A stretch of 64,000 nt of DNA. Source: an uncultured Eubacterium sp. GTDB lineage: Bacteria > Bacillota > Clostridia > Oscillospirales > Acutalibacteraceae. The translations under genes were made by a program, and so were the position numbers. This document shows, in pieces, positions 41,098-52,679 of the stretch (its first letter is position 1; the number at the start of each line of letters is the position of its first letter). The notes below the pieces were generated by a model. The model was given only the letters and a program-made list of their open reading frames with translations, was not told where the DNA came from and ran no database searches. Location: positions 23,167 through 87,166 of the forward strand of contig NZ_CAMFQO010000005.1 of NCBI RefSeq assembly GCF_945980375.1. Reading direction: 5' to 3'.

Positions 41098-44000
41098 TTA
41101 TTCATTTTTTACGGAATCGTATAACAGGTTTAGTGTGTCGCGAACACATCCCATTGTATCTCCGCCTACGGTTTCAACGGAAATAAATGTCTTTTTGCCT
41201 GAATTCAGCTTTGCTCTGCCACGCATTTTTTCGTGAAGTGCAAGCAGATATTCGGGTTTAACATCATTTAGGAAAAATCTTGCAGTGACACCGGTTTGCC
41301 TGATTTCATAAATCCCGAGGCTTTGGGCAAGATTACGAAGCAAGGCAATTTCCACAAGACCGTAAACGCTTGCCGGAGGTACGCCGAAGCGGTCGGTAAG
41401 CTCGTCGTAGACTTCATTTGCCTCCTCGTTTGAACGAATATTCGCAATGCTTTTGTACATATCAAGCCTTTGAGGAGTAGAGGAGATGTACGATTTGGGA
41501 ATGCTTGCATCAACAGGCAAATCAATAAGACATTCCTGTTCCTTTTCATCAGGTACATATTCGCCCTTTTCCTCGCTTATTGCCTGTTCAAGAAGCTTGA
41601 TGTACATATCGTAGCCGACGCTTTCCATATGACCGTGCTGACGGTTGCCGAGCAACGAGCCTGCTCCTCTGATTTCCAAATCTCGCATAGCGATTTTGAA
41701 GCCGGAGCCGAACTCTGTATATTCTCTGATAGCCTCAAGTCGCTTTTGAGCGATGTCGGTAAGCTCCTTGCCCTTTGTAAAGGTAAAGTACGCATACGCG
41801 CGTCTGCTGCTTCTGCCGACGCGTCCTCTTATTTGATGAAGCTGTGCAAGCCCGAGATTGTTTGCATTTTCAATAATAAGGGTGTTAACATTGGGAACAT
41901 CAACGCCGGTTTCAATAATGGTTGTGCACACCAAAACGTCAATTTCTGCATCAAGAAGCTTTTGCCAAACATTTGATAATTGCTCCTCGGTCATTTGCCC
42001 GTGGGCAACTCCGACTGTTGCATGGGGCAATGCTTTTTTGATTTGCATTGCAATGTGGTCTATGGTTTCGATGTCGTTATGCAGATAGTAGCACTGTCCG
42101 CCTCTTGCAATCTCCTTGTCCATGGCCTCAACAAGTATGCCCATATCGTATTCCATAACATAGGTTTGCACGGGCTTTCTGTCACCCGGTGCCTCCTCAA
42201 GCAGACTCATATCCCTTATTCCGCTCATAGCCATATTTAGTGTTCGCGGAATCGGAGTAGCAGATAGAGTAAGAACATCAACTTTGGGAAATTTTTCCTT
42301 AATTTTTTCCTTTTGTGCAACACCGAAGCGTTGCTCCTCATCAACAATCAGCAGACCTAAATCCCTGAACTTTATGTCAGTGCCAAAAATTCTGTGTGTG
42401 CCTATAAGGAGGTCAACCCTGCCTTTTTCAAGGTCCTTCAGTATCTCCTTTTGCTTTGTGGGAGATACAAAGCGACTGAGCATCTCTATCCTAACAGGGA
42501 ATGCCTCCATACGCTTTAATGCAGTTTGGAAATGCTGCATTGCAAGTACGGTTGTCGGTACAAGTATTGCGCATTGCTTGCCGTCACCAATGCACTTGAA
42601 TGCTGCTCGCAGTGCCACCTCAGTTTTACCGAAGCCGACATCACCGCACAGCAATCTGTCCATAGGTGCGCTTTTTTCCATATCGCCCTTAATTTCATCT
42701 ATGGCACGTAGCTGGTCATCGGTTTCCTCATATGCAAATCGAAGCTCAAAATCTCTTTGCATATCGGTATCCTCCGAAAAAGCAAAGCCCTTTGTGTTCA
42801 TTCGCTTTGAATACAGTGCAATAAGCTCCTTTGCCATATCCTGCAATCCTGCACGAACCTTTGATTTTGTTTTGCTCCAATCACCCGAGCCGAGCCTGCT
42901 TATTTTTACCTTGGCGTCGTCACGGGGACCGATGTATTTTGATACAAGGTCAAGCTGTGTTACGGGCACATAAAGGTTGTCGCCCTTGGCGTAGCTTATC
43001 TTGATGTAATCCTTGCTGACGTTGTTGATTTCAAGAGCCTCTATACCCTGAAAGATGCCTATACCGTGGATGTTGTGAACAATGTAATCACCGACAACTA
43101 ATTCATCAAGAGAATGTACGGCATCCTTTGAGCTAAAGTGCTTGTGCTTTTTCTTTGCCTGATTAACCTTTGCGTAGGTTATTAGCGCAAGCTTGCAGGA
43201 AGGAAGCTGAAAGCCTGCCGATGTTGTACCTGCCATAACATATATAAGCCCGTGCTTCATTTCGACAGGTGACTTGTCGCAGTATATTGCCTGATAGCCA
43301 AGCTCCTGCAAATCATAGCAAAGTGTTTTTGCAGATTTTGATGTGCCTGCCAAAATACACACGGCATATTTTGTTTTGATAAGAGGGAACAGCTCATCCT
43401 TTAGCTGACTTAACGTTCCGCTCCATGAATTAAAGGTTTGACAGTTGAAGGACGCCAAATGTCCAACAGGCGTGTCAAAGCTTCCGCGCGGAAATGAGTC
43501 GAGGTATACTGCGTTGTGAGCCTTGTATTTTTCAACAAGCTCGTCAAAGGTAAGTATAAATCTGTCAAGTCCCTTGCAGATGATTCCGTCCTCCAACAGC
43601 CATTTAAGGTCCTCAAGCAAAAGCTTGCTTTGATTTTGAAAACGTTCCTTGCATTTTCCGCTTTCGAACACAAAAAGTAAATCGTTGATGTAGTCGAACA
43701 GGCCGTTGCTTTTGTATGCAAGGGGCAGATATCTGTCATTGCAGTGAAGCGACAGGCCCTGCTTCAGTCGGTCGGAATCCGCATACAGTCTCTCGCGTGC
43801 CTTGATTGCCTTGCCCTTGAGGGTTGAGGCAAGCTCGTCGATTTTTTTAGCCTGTATTTCTTTTGAGGGGAACAGCACCTCTGTTGCGGGAATAATGTCT
43901 ATCCTGTCAATAATATCATTTCGTCTTTGGGTGGAAATATCAAATTTTGCAATAGAGTCAACCGTGTCACCCCAAAGCTCAATTCTTACAGGGTCGTCGG

Positions 44001-44556
44001 CACCGGGCGGAAAAATGTCAACAAGTCCTCCGCGGATACTGAATTGACTTGTGCCGTCAACCTGGTCAAACCTTGTGTATCCAGCCTTAATTAGCCTTTC
44101 AACCGTTTCGTCTATGTCAAGCTCGTCGCCCTCGCAAATGGAGAACGAACATTGAGTAAGTGCATCGGGAGGCATAGTCAGCTGACAGGCAGCCTGAACA
44201 GAGGCAACTACAATTTTGTAATTGCCTTTGATGATTTTTGACAGAACACCCAGTCTGATATGCTCAAATTCTCTGCTTATTCCCTCAACATCAAGAAAGG
44301 TGAATTCTCGCTTCGGGTACAGCAACACACCGTCGGTGATTGCCGACAAATCCTCATACGCCTTGATGGCACTTGCCTCGTCGGGAGTGATAATAAAAGC
44401 TTTTTTGTTAAGGCTTTCGCATACGCAATGAACGGTTAGAACCTTGTTGATTTCGGGCAGACCGATAGCACCCACGGGATTGCCGTGGGCGGATATTGCT
44501 TTGGTTAAGCCTTGGTATTCTTTATCATTTTCAAGTATTTTGGAAAAACAACTCAT
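41098..44556 (-). CDS. mfd: Transcription-repair coupling factor
   Basis: DNA translocase that removes stalled RNA polymerase and recruits UvrA. Layout: UvrB-like N-terminal part, RNA-polymerase interaction domain (about residues 490-560), RecG-like motor with Walker A GDVGFGKTEVAL, DEEQ box in VDEEQRFGV and SATPIPRTL, and a C-terminal TRCF domain. Length of 1152 is normal. Its start is 9 bases after the pth stop, so it belongs to the pth-mfd operon seen in most Firmicutes. Confidence 0.97.
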   Translation of the reverse strand: MSCFSKILENDKEYQGLTKAISAHGNPVGAIGLPEINKVLTVHCVCESLNKKAFIITPDEASAIKAYEDLSAITDGVLLYPKREFTFLDVEGISREFEHIRLGVLSKIIKGNYKIVVASVQAACQLTMPPDALTQCSFSICEGDELDIDETVERLIKAGYTRFDQVDGTSQFSIRGGLVDIFPPGADDPVRIELWGDTVDSIAKFDISTQRRNDIIDRIDIIPATEVLFPSKEIQAKKIDELASTLKGKAIKARERLYADSDRLKQGLSLHCNDRYLPLAYKSNGLFDYINDLLFVFESGKCKERFQNQSKLLLEDLKWLLEDGIICKGLDRFILTFDELVEKYKAHNAVYLDSFPRGSFDTPVGHLASFNCQTFNSWSGTLSQLKDELFPLIKTKYAVCILAGTSKSAKTLCYDLQELGYQAIYCDKSPVEMKHGLIYVMAGTTSAGFQLPSCKLALITYAKVNQAKKKHKHFSSKDAVHSLDELVVGDYIVHNIHGIGIFQGIEALEINNVSKDYIKISYAKGDNLYVPVTQLDLVSKYIGPRDDAKVKISRLGSGDWSKTKSKVRAGLQDMAKELIALYSKRMNTKGFAFSEDTDMQRDFELRFAYEETDDQLRAIDEIKGDMEKSAPMDRLLCGDVGFGKTEVALRAAFKCIGDGKQCAILVPTTVLAMQHFQTALKRMEAFPVRIEMLSRFVSPTKQKEILKDLEKGRVDLLIGTHRIFGTDIKFRDLGLLIVDEEQRFGVAQKEKIKEKFPKVDVLTLSATPIPRTLNMAMSGIRDMSLLEEAPGDRKPVQTYVMEYDMGILVEAMDKEIARGGQCYYLHNDIETIDHIAMQIKKALPHATVGVAHGQMTEEQLSNVWQKLLDAEIDVLVCTTIIETGVDVPNVNTLIIENANNLGLAQLHQIRGRVGRSSRRAYAYFTFTKGKELTDIAQKRLEAIREYTEFGSGFKIAMRDLEIRGAGSLLGNRQHGHMESVGYDMYIKLLEQAISEEKGEYVPDEKEQECLIDLPVDASIPKSYISSTPQRLDMYKSIANIRSNEEANEVYDELTDRFGVPPASVYGLVEIALLRNLAQSLGIYEIRQTGVTARFFLNDVKPEYLLALHEKMRGRAKLNSGKKTFISVETVGGDTMGCVRDTLNLLYDSVKNE

Positions 44557-44565
44557 TCTATCACA

Positions 44566-45156
44566 TCAACTGTTATATTTGTTCATTGCCTCGTCGATGT
44601 TGCCGTTGACTATAAGCCTTACGGCTTCAACCGAATTTTCAAGTGCGTGGTTAAGGTCATCTGCCTTTTCACTCGGAAAGTCCGACAAAACCCATTTTGC
44701 AAGGTCATAGCTTGCATTTGGCTTTTTGTCCACACCTATTTTAACCCGTGGAAATTCCTCCGAGCCAAGACATGATATTATGCTTTTTATTCCGTTGTGG
44801 CCTCCGGCAGAGCCCTTTCTTCTTATTCGGGTTTTGCCGATGTCAAGGCTGATGTCGTCATAAATTACTATGATGTTCTCATTTGGAATATTATAGTATT
44901 CTGCGGCCTCCATAATAGCCTCACCGCTAAGGTTCATCATGGTTTGCGGCTTCATAATCAGGCATCGGGCAGAGCCTATCATTTCGTCTGCAATAAGGGC
45001 TTGAAATTTTGATTTTTTTATTTCAAAGCCCTCTTTTTTTGCAAGCAGGTCAACCGCCTTAAAGCCTGCATTGTGCCTTGTGTTTGCATATTTTGGGCCG
45101 GGATTTCCGAGCCCTGCAATGATATATTTAATTTTTCCGCGTCTAAATGAGAACAT
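44566..45156 (-). CDS. pth: Peptidyl-tRNA hydrolase
   Basis: Recycles tRNA from dropped peptidyl-tRNAs. Motifs: IIAGLGNPGPKYANTRHNAGF with the catalytic His, the KPQTMMNLSG block with the conserved Asn, YDDISLDIG with Asp, and GSAGGHNGIKSI. Length is 196. It lies two bases after the CNNM-type gene and nine before mfd. Confidence 0.96.
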   Translation of the reverse strand: MFSFRRGKIKYIIAGLGNPGPKYANTRHNAGFKAVDLLAKKEGFEIKKSKFQALIADEMIGSARCLIMKPQTMMNLSGEAIMEAAEYYNIPNENIIVIYDDISLDIGKTRIRRKGSAGGHNGIKSIISCLGSEEFPRVKIGVDKKPNASYDLAKWVLSDFPSEKADDLNHALENSVEAVRLIVNGNIDEAMNKYNS

Positions 45157-45158
45157 TT

Positions 45159-46409
45159 TTATTCCTCCGATTGTTCGGGCTTATCTACGGTGATTTTTAT
45201 TTTTTCCGCGCGTCTGCCGTCGGTTTTGATTACCTCAAGGTGAAGCCTGCCATAGTCAAAGCAGTCGTTAACCTCGGGTATCTTGTCCGTGTTTTCCATA
45301 ACCCAGCCGTTAAGAGTGGTAACATTTGTGTCCGGCACGTCGATGTCCAGATAATCGAAAACGTCGTCAAGGCTTGCCATAGCATCAACAATATAGGTGG
45401 AGTCGTCAATTTTTTCAATGTCAACCTCAACCTCGTCGTGCTCGTCCCAAATTTCGCCGACAAGCTCCTCGATAATATCTTCAAGTGTTACAATGCCCAC
45501 CGTGCCGCCGAATTCGTCAATAACAACTGCAAGGTGCGTTTTGTTTTTTTGAAAAATCTTTAATAGCTTGCTGATTTTTGTGTCAGGGCTGACGGTCGGT
45601 GCGGGCTTGATGATTGTCCTGAGCGACTTTAAGCCTCTGCTGCGGATGTCCTCAAAATCACGGTGATGTATTATACCCACAATGTTGTCAATGTCGCCTA
45701 TATATACAGGCAGTCTGCTGTATCCGCTTGCCTTAAACACCTTTTCAATATCTGACAGCTTTGCGTATTTGTCAACAGCCTCAACATCTATTCTCGGTGT
45801 GAGAATATCTGATGCATAAAGGTCATCAAACTCTATTGATGAGCGGATAAGCTCGCTTTCGTTTGCGCTTATTTCTCCTCCGGTTTGAGCCTCGTCAACA
45901 TACGTTTTCAGCTCCTCCTCGGTTACGGCATCAACCTTTCCGAGTCCAAACGCTTTGTTAAGGAGCATTTTCCATCCCCTAAAGAAAATGTTAAGAGGGT
46001 AAAACACAATGATAAACAGGCTTACTATCGGTGCGATAAGCACAGCATATTTTTCCGCCTTTTCCTTTGCGATTGTTTTTGGAGTTATCTCGCCGAAAAT
46101 AAGTACAACAATTGTCATAACTATTGTGCTGACGGTTGCACCGAGGTCGCTGTTGTCGCCTAATATACCCGTAAAAAACAGTGTAGCAATGGATGTTGAT
46201 GCTATATTTACTATGTTGTTGCCGATGAGGATTGTGGACAAAACGATGTCAAAATCCTCGGCAAGCTCTATTGTTCGTTGTATTCGTCGCGTTTGTCCCA
46301 TAGATTTCAGCTTAACCTTGTTGAGCGAAGAAAACGCCGTTTCAGCCGATGAAAAAAACGCAGAAAATAATACAAGTATTATCATTACTATCAGCAGTGT
46401 GCTATTCAT
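45159..46409 (-). CDS. CNNM/HlyC-CorC-type membrane protein with CBS pair
   Basis: Domain order: DUF21 transmembrane region (about residues 1-185, AFFSSAETAF at the start and GEITPKTIAKEKA), two CBS domains (about 200-325), and a CorC_HlyC C-terminal domain (about 335-405). Family members transport or regulate magnesium or cobalt; some are called hemolysins without proof. Length is 416. First in an operon with pth and mfd by spacing. A magnesium efflux role is the best guess. Confidence 0.9.
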   Translation of the reverse strand: MNSTLLIVMIILVLFSAFFSSAETAFSSLNKVKLKSMGQTRRIQRTIELAEDFDIVLSTILIGNNIVNIASTSIATLFFTGILGDNSDLGATVSTIVMTIVVLIFGEITPKTIAKEKAEKYAVLIAPIVSLFIIVFYPLNIFFRGWKMLLNKAFGLGKVDAVTEEELKTYVDEAQTGGEISANESELIRSSIEFDDLYASDILTPRIDVEAVDKYAKLSDIEKVFKASGYSRLPVYIGDIDNIVGIIHHRDFEDIRSRGLKSLRTIIKPAPTVSPDTKISKLLKIFQKNKTHLAVVIDEFGGTVGIVTLEDIIEELVGEIWDEHDEVEVDIEKIDDSTYIVDAMASLDDVFDYLDIDVPDTNVTTLNGWVMENTDKIPEVNDCFDYGRLHLEVIKTDGRRAEKIKITVDKPEQSEE

Positions 46410-46440
46410 TTTTCCTCCAAATTATATATATTGCTTTTAA

Positions 46441-46463
46441 GGGCATATCCTAATGATATGCCC
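46441..46463 (-). terminator. Hairpin downstream of the radical SAM/SPASM gene
   Basis: GGGCATATC (46441-46449) pairs with GATATGCCC (46455-46463). No good T run follows on the minus strand, so it may be a weak terminator or an mRNA-end stabiliser. Confidence 0.5.
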
Positions 46464-46500
46464 CTGTTTGTAATACCTTGTGTTTCTATTATGCGGATAA

Positions 46501-47925
46501 TTACTCTGTTTTTTCAAACTCGTTGAAATCTCTTTCGGATTCATCCTTTTCATAGTTGTACATATTTTCATCCTTAACGTGCTGAGCAATGTACTTATCT
46601 CTGTCAAACAATTCGTCAGCCTTAACCTTCCAAGCCTTTGCAGCCTCGATAGTTTTGTCAAACAGCTCGTTTGCACTTTCAGGATGCTGCATCTCGGTTG
46701 AATAAGCACCTGTTTCGGCAACCATTTTGCTGATAGCTCCCGGGTTGTCAAGCACAGGACAAGGACGAAGCATATTGTTTGAAAACGGCTGATTATTCTT
46801 GTATGCCATAAACAATGGGCTCTTAAGAGCATCCAATACAGAGCATTCCTTAATGTTGACATTTGAGTAGTGAACAAATGCACAAGGCTCGCAGTCACCG
46901 TTGGAATTGATATGGAAATAGTGTCTGCCACCTGCAATACAGCCCTGAACGTACTCGCCGTCGTTCCAGAAATCAAGTGCAAAGATAGGCTTTGTATGGC
47001 GCCACTCGTGCATCTTTTTGTACATCAATGCTCGCTGCTCGGGGGATACCATAAGCTCTGTTACCGCACCGTTGCCTGTTGGCATATATGTAAAGAACCA
47101 AGCAAACTTAACGCCCTGGTCAATGAGCCAATCCATATATTCGTCAGAAGCCAAAACCTCTGTGTTTTTGCTTGTGTAGCAAAGTGATGCACCAAACGGA
47201 ACACCTCTGTCCTTAAGACGCTTCATAGCAGCGGTGCATTTTTTGAATGTGCCTTCACCGCGACGAAAATCGTTTTCTTCCTCATAGCCTTCGATAGAGA
47301 ATGCAGGGTAGAAGTTACCAACCTCCCTGATTTCGTCGGCAAAGCTGTCATCAATCAAGGTACCGTTTGTAAAGCTAAGGAAGGCACAATCCGGATTCTC
47401 ACGGCAAAGACGCATAAGGTCAGCTCTTCTCATTGTCGGCTCACCGCCGGTGTAAAGGTACATATATGTACCGAGTGCCTTCGCTTGCTTGATAATTCTT
47501 GCAAGATCGTCGTACGAAAGGCTGCTTGTGTGACCGTATTCTGCTGCCCAACAGCCCTTGCATTTAAGGTTGCAGGCTGCGGTTGGGTCCATAAGGATTG
47601 CCCAAGGTACATTACAGCCGTACTTTTCAATGCTTTCCATACGCTTTGAGTAGCTGTTGATTGCAATGTTCATCAAAGGCGGAATAAGCTTGCCTATTAC
47701 ATGCTCATCCGTGTTGCAGATAAGGTCCTTTGCAAATCTCATCCAGTTGTTTGTAGGGTCGTCCATAACCTTGTGCAAGCCTGCGTATGTTGAACGGTTA
47801 ACCCTTTTAACATCTGCCTTTTCAACAATGCTTAAAATCTTTGGTGCGTTTCTGTCAAAATCTTTTCTGGCATACTTAATTGCCTGTCTTACTGCAAAAT
47901 CAGTTGCCTTTTCCTTAAATGACAT
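46501..47925 (-). CDS. Radical SAM/SPASM-domain protein of unknown substrate
   Basis: Cx3Cx2C motif in AACNLKCKGCW (near residue 115) binds the SAM iron-sulfur cluster; YLYTGGEPTMR follows. The C-terminal part has further cysteines (GCIAGGRHYFHINSNGDCEPC, RPCPVL), as in SPASM or twitch auxiliary-cluster domains. Long N-terminal and C-terminal helical tails extend it to 474 residues. I use ATG 47925 with AGAGAGG upstream; earlier in-frame ATGs lie in the leader. Such proteins often modify peptides or help anaerobic maturation, but no precursor peptide is next to it. Confidence 0.82.
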   Translation of the reverse strand: MSFKEKATDFAVRQAIKYARKDFDRNAPKILSIVEKADVKRVNRSTYAGLHKVMDDPTNNWMRFAKDLICNTDEHVIGKLIPPLMNIAINSYSKRMESIEKYGCNVPWAILMDPTAACNLKCKGCWAAEYGHTSSLSYDDLARIIKQAKALGTYMYLYTGGEPTMRRADLMRLCRENPDCAFLSFTNGTLIDDSFADEIREVGNFYPAFSIEGYEEENDFRRGEGTFKKCTAAMKRLKDRGVPFGASLCYTSKNTEVLASDEYMDWLIDQGVKFAWFFTYMPTGNGAVTELMVSPEQRALMYKKMHEWRHTKPIFALDFWNDGEYVQGCIAGGRHYFHINSNGDCEPCAFVHYSNVNIKECSVLDALKSPLFMAYKNNQPFSNNMLRPCPVLDNPGAISKMVAETGAYSTEMQHPESANELFDKTIEAAKAWKVKADELFDRDKYIAQHVKDENMYNYEKDESERDFNEFEKTE

Positions 47926-47988
47926 GATATTACCTCTCTTATGGGGCATTATGCCCTTTTTCATCATATGTTTATTAATTCAATTGAT

Positions 47989-48017
47989 AATATAATACTA
48001 AAGTATTAGTTTGTCAA
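47989..48017 (-). promoter_or_regulatory. Promoter of the radical SAM/SPASM gene with palindrome
   Basis: Minus strand TTGACA (48017-48012), 17 bases, TATATT (47994-47989). The spacer contains AATACT (47994-47999) and AGTATT (48002-48007), a possible operator. A GGGCA/TGCCC hairpin lies in the leader at about 47944-47957. Confidence 0.75.
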
Positions 48018-48053
48018 GGTGAATTTAATTAAATAATGTTTTGTTAATATTTA

Positions 48054-51140
<3,087 letters not shown>

Positions 51141-51758
51141 TTATCTTCTGTGAAATTTGCCCTCTTGGTAGCCCTCTCGCTTGATTACAACCTTAATTGA
51201 GCGAATAATGATTTCCAAATCCTTAATCAAGCTCCAATCATCGCAGTACTCCTTGTCAAGCTTCATCTTCTTCATTAGGGAAATGTCATCTCTGCCGTTA
51301 ATTTGAGCCCAGCCCGTCAGTCCCGGTCTGAATCTGTACACACCGTATTCAAGCCTCAGCCTGTGCGCTCTTATTTCACTTGAAATCAGCGGTCTGGGGC
51401 CAACAAAGCTCATATCACCTTTTAATATGTTCCAAAGCTGCGGCAGCTCGTCCATACTTGTTTTGCGTAATATTGCACCGAATTTGGTGATATATTGCTC
51501 GGGATTTTCAAGCTCTCCGGTGGCACAGTTAGGCGTGTTGTTTTTCATTGTTTGGAATTTGTAAAGCCTAAATGGCTTTCCTCTTCTGCCACGTCTTTCG
51601 TGGCTGAAAAACACCTTGGTGTTCGGCGTAAAAAGGTTTACCATTATTATAAACAGGAACAGTGGCGAAAGAACAATAAGACCTGCTAACGATGCCACTA
51701 TATCAAACAGTCTCTTCCATTTGGTAGCACCAAAATATTTATGCAAAAACTTTTTCAT
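51141..51758 (-). CDS. Polyprenyl-phosphate sugar-1-phosphate transferase
   Basis: Bacterial sugar transferase (WcaJ/EpsL/PglC-like core) that puts the first sugar phosphate onto undecaprenyl phosphate for surface glycan assembly. One reentrant hydrophobic segment (about residues 17-40), then the core motifs KFQTM, FGAILRKTSMDELPQLWNI (catalytic Asp-Glu), GDMSFVGPRPL and RFRPGLTGWAQINGR. Length of 205 is the short, core-only form. Its leader carries a hairpin at 51780-51817, and lacZ follows it. No other glycan-cluster genes are next to it. Confidence 0.92.
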   Translation of the reverse strand: MKKFLHKYFGATKWKRLFDIVASLAGLIVLSPLFLFIIMVNLFTPNTKVFFSHERRGRRGKPFRLYKFQTMKNNTPNCATGELENPEQYITKFGAILRKTSMDELPQLWNILKGDMSFVGPRPLISSEIRAHRLRLEYGVYRFRPGLTGWAQINGRDDISLMKKMKLDKEYCDDWSLIKDLEIIIRSIKVVIKREGYQEGKFHRR

Positions 51759-51779
51759 TTTATCTTCCTTTATGTTAAT

Positions 51780-51817
51780 CCGTTAAGGTAAATTCACAAC
51801 AAAATGTGCCTTAACGG
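51780..51817 (-). promoter_or_regulatory. Leader hairpin of the sugar transferase gene
   Basis: CCGTTAAGG (51780-51788) pairs with CCTTAACGG (51809-51817), with an inner CACA/TGTG. It lies between the minus-strand promoter and the AAAGGAAG ribosome site, so it is in the mRNA leader. Confidence 0.6.
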
Positions 51818-51853
51818 GTATAAATCCCCAATATATAGAATATAGGCTAACTG

Positions 51854-51882
51854 ATTATAGCATACATAATAAAAAAAAGCAA
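51854..51882 (-). promoter_or_regulatory. Promoter of the sugar transferase gene
   Basis: Minus strand TTGCTT (51882-51877), 17 bases, TATAAT (51859-51854) with extended TGC. Confidence 0.65.
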
Positions 51883-51915
51883 TCGTAAATTTTGTAATTT
51901 TTTTGGTACAAAATA

Positions 51916-51944
51916 TGTACAAATATCTGCATATGTGGTATTAT
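51916..51944 (+). promoter_or_regulatory. Promoter of the lipoprotein gene
   Basis: TGTACA (51916-51921), 17 bases, TATTAT (51939-51944) with extended TGG. Confidence 0.5.
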
Positions 51945-51990
51945 GATAGGCAAGGCAGTGTTTTAGCAAATCATTTTATGAGGTGAACGA

Positions 51991-52584
51991 ATGAAAAAGA
52001 TTACAAAATCAGCCTTGTGCTTTTTGCTTGCCGTAATAACGGTGCTTTCGTTAGCAGGCTGTTCAAAGGTGCAAATGACAGAGGATAACATTCTGCAAAC
52101 GGTTATAGATGTTGAAACGGCATTGAAGGATTTTGATGAGGAAACACTTAAAAAGTATGTGGACTCCAAAACGCTTGATGTCATTATTCAGTATGCTGAA
52201 AAGCATATTCAATTTGAACAGCTGGGCACAAGGATATTTGAGTCTATGACTATAAATGTTGAATCCGTTGACACAGAAAAACAAACGGTTACGGTGCGCA
52301 TTACCAACTATGATTACACATCTATGGCATCAATATTTGTATCAAATCTTAAATCAAGCTATACTCCTGTTCAGCTTATGAACAAAATTGATGACGAAAA
52401 CTTTCTTAACAGTCAGCTTTCGGAGCTGGTTGAGCTTATGGGAATGGCGTCGGGCGAGTATGAAAAGACCGTAACCCTTAAGGTTGAAAAGGGCAAGAGA
52501 AATCTTGTTTTGGTGTTTGACGAGGAGGCAGAGGATGCCGTTTCCGGAGGAGCATTAACGGCAATCAAGGATATATATAAATAA
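51991..52584 (+). CDS. Lipoprotein of unknown function
   Basis: A lipoprotein signal peptide with lipobox LAGC (Cys at about residue 24) is followed by a 170-residue mixed alpha/beta domain that I do not recognise. The body has an alpha-helical start (about 30-75), then beta-rich stretches near 85-115 and 155-175, resembling in general layout the DUF5105/DUF4878-type lumazine-like lipoproteins, without sequence proof. GAGGTGA precedes the ATG. It stands alone with its own promoter ahead of secA. Confidence 0.75.
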   Translation: MKKITKSALCFLLAVITVLSLAGCSKVQMTEDNILQTVIDVETALKDFDEETLKKYVDSKTLDVIIQYAEKHIQFEQLGTRIFESMTINVESVDTEKQTVTVRITNYDYTSMASIFVSNLKSSYTPVQLMNKIDDENFLNSQLSELVELMGMASGEYEKTVTLKVEKGKRNLVLVFDEEAEDAVSGGALTAIKDIYK

Positions 52585-52600
52585 TATAGAATATTAATAA

Positions 52601-52629
52601 TTGACATTCAATATTCTTTGTGTTATCAT
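52601..52629 (+). promoter_or_regulatory. Promoter of secA
   Basis: TTGACA (52601-52606), 17 bases, TATCAT (52624-52629). A GAGGTGA ribosome site precedes ATG 52680. Confidence 0.8.
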
Positions 52630-52679
52630 ATCAAGGTATGCAAATGCAAATTAAAAATTCCTAATTTTGAGGTGAAAAA

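Noticed and set aside
46501..47925. Peptide-modifying (RiPP) cluster around the SPASM protein
   Set aside because: I found no small precursor-like gene, transporter or protease next to it.
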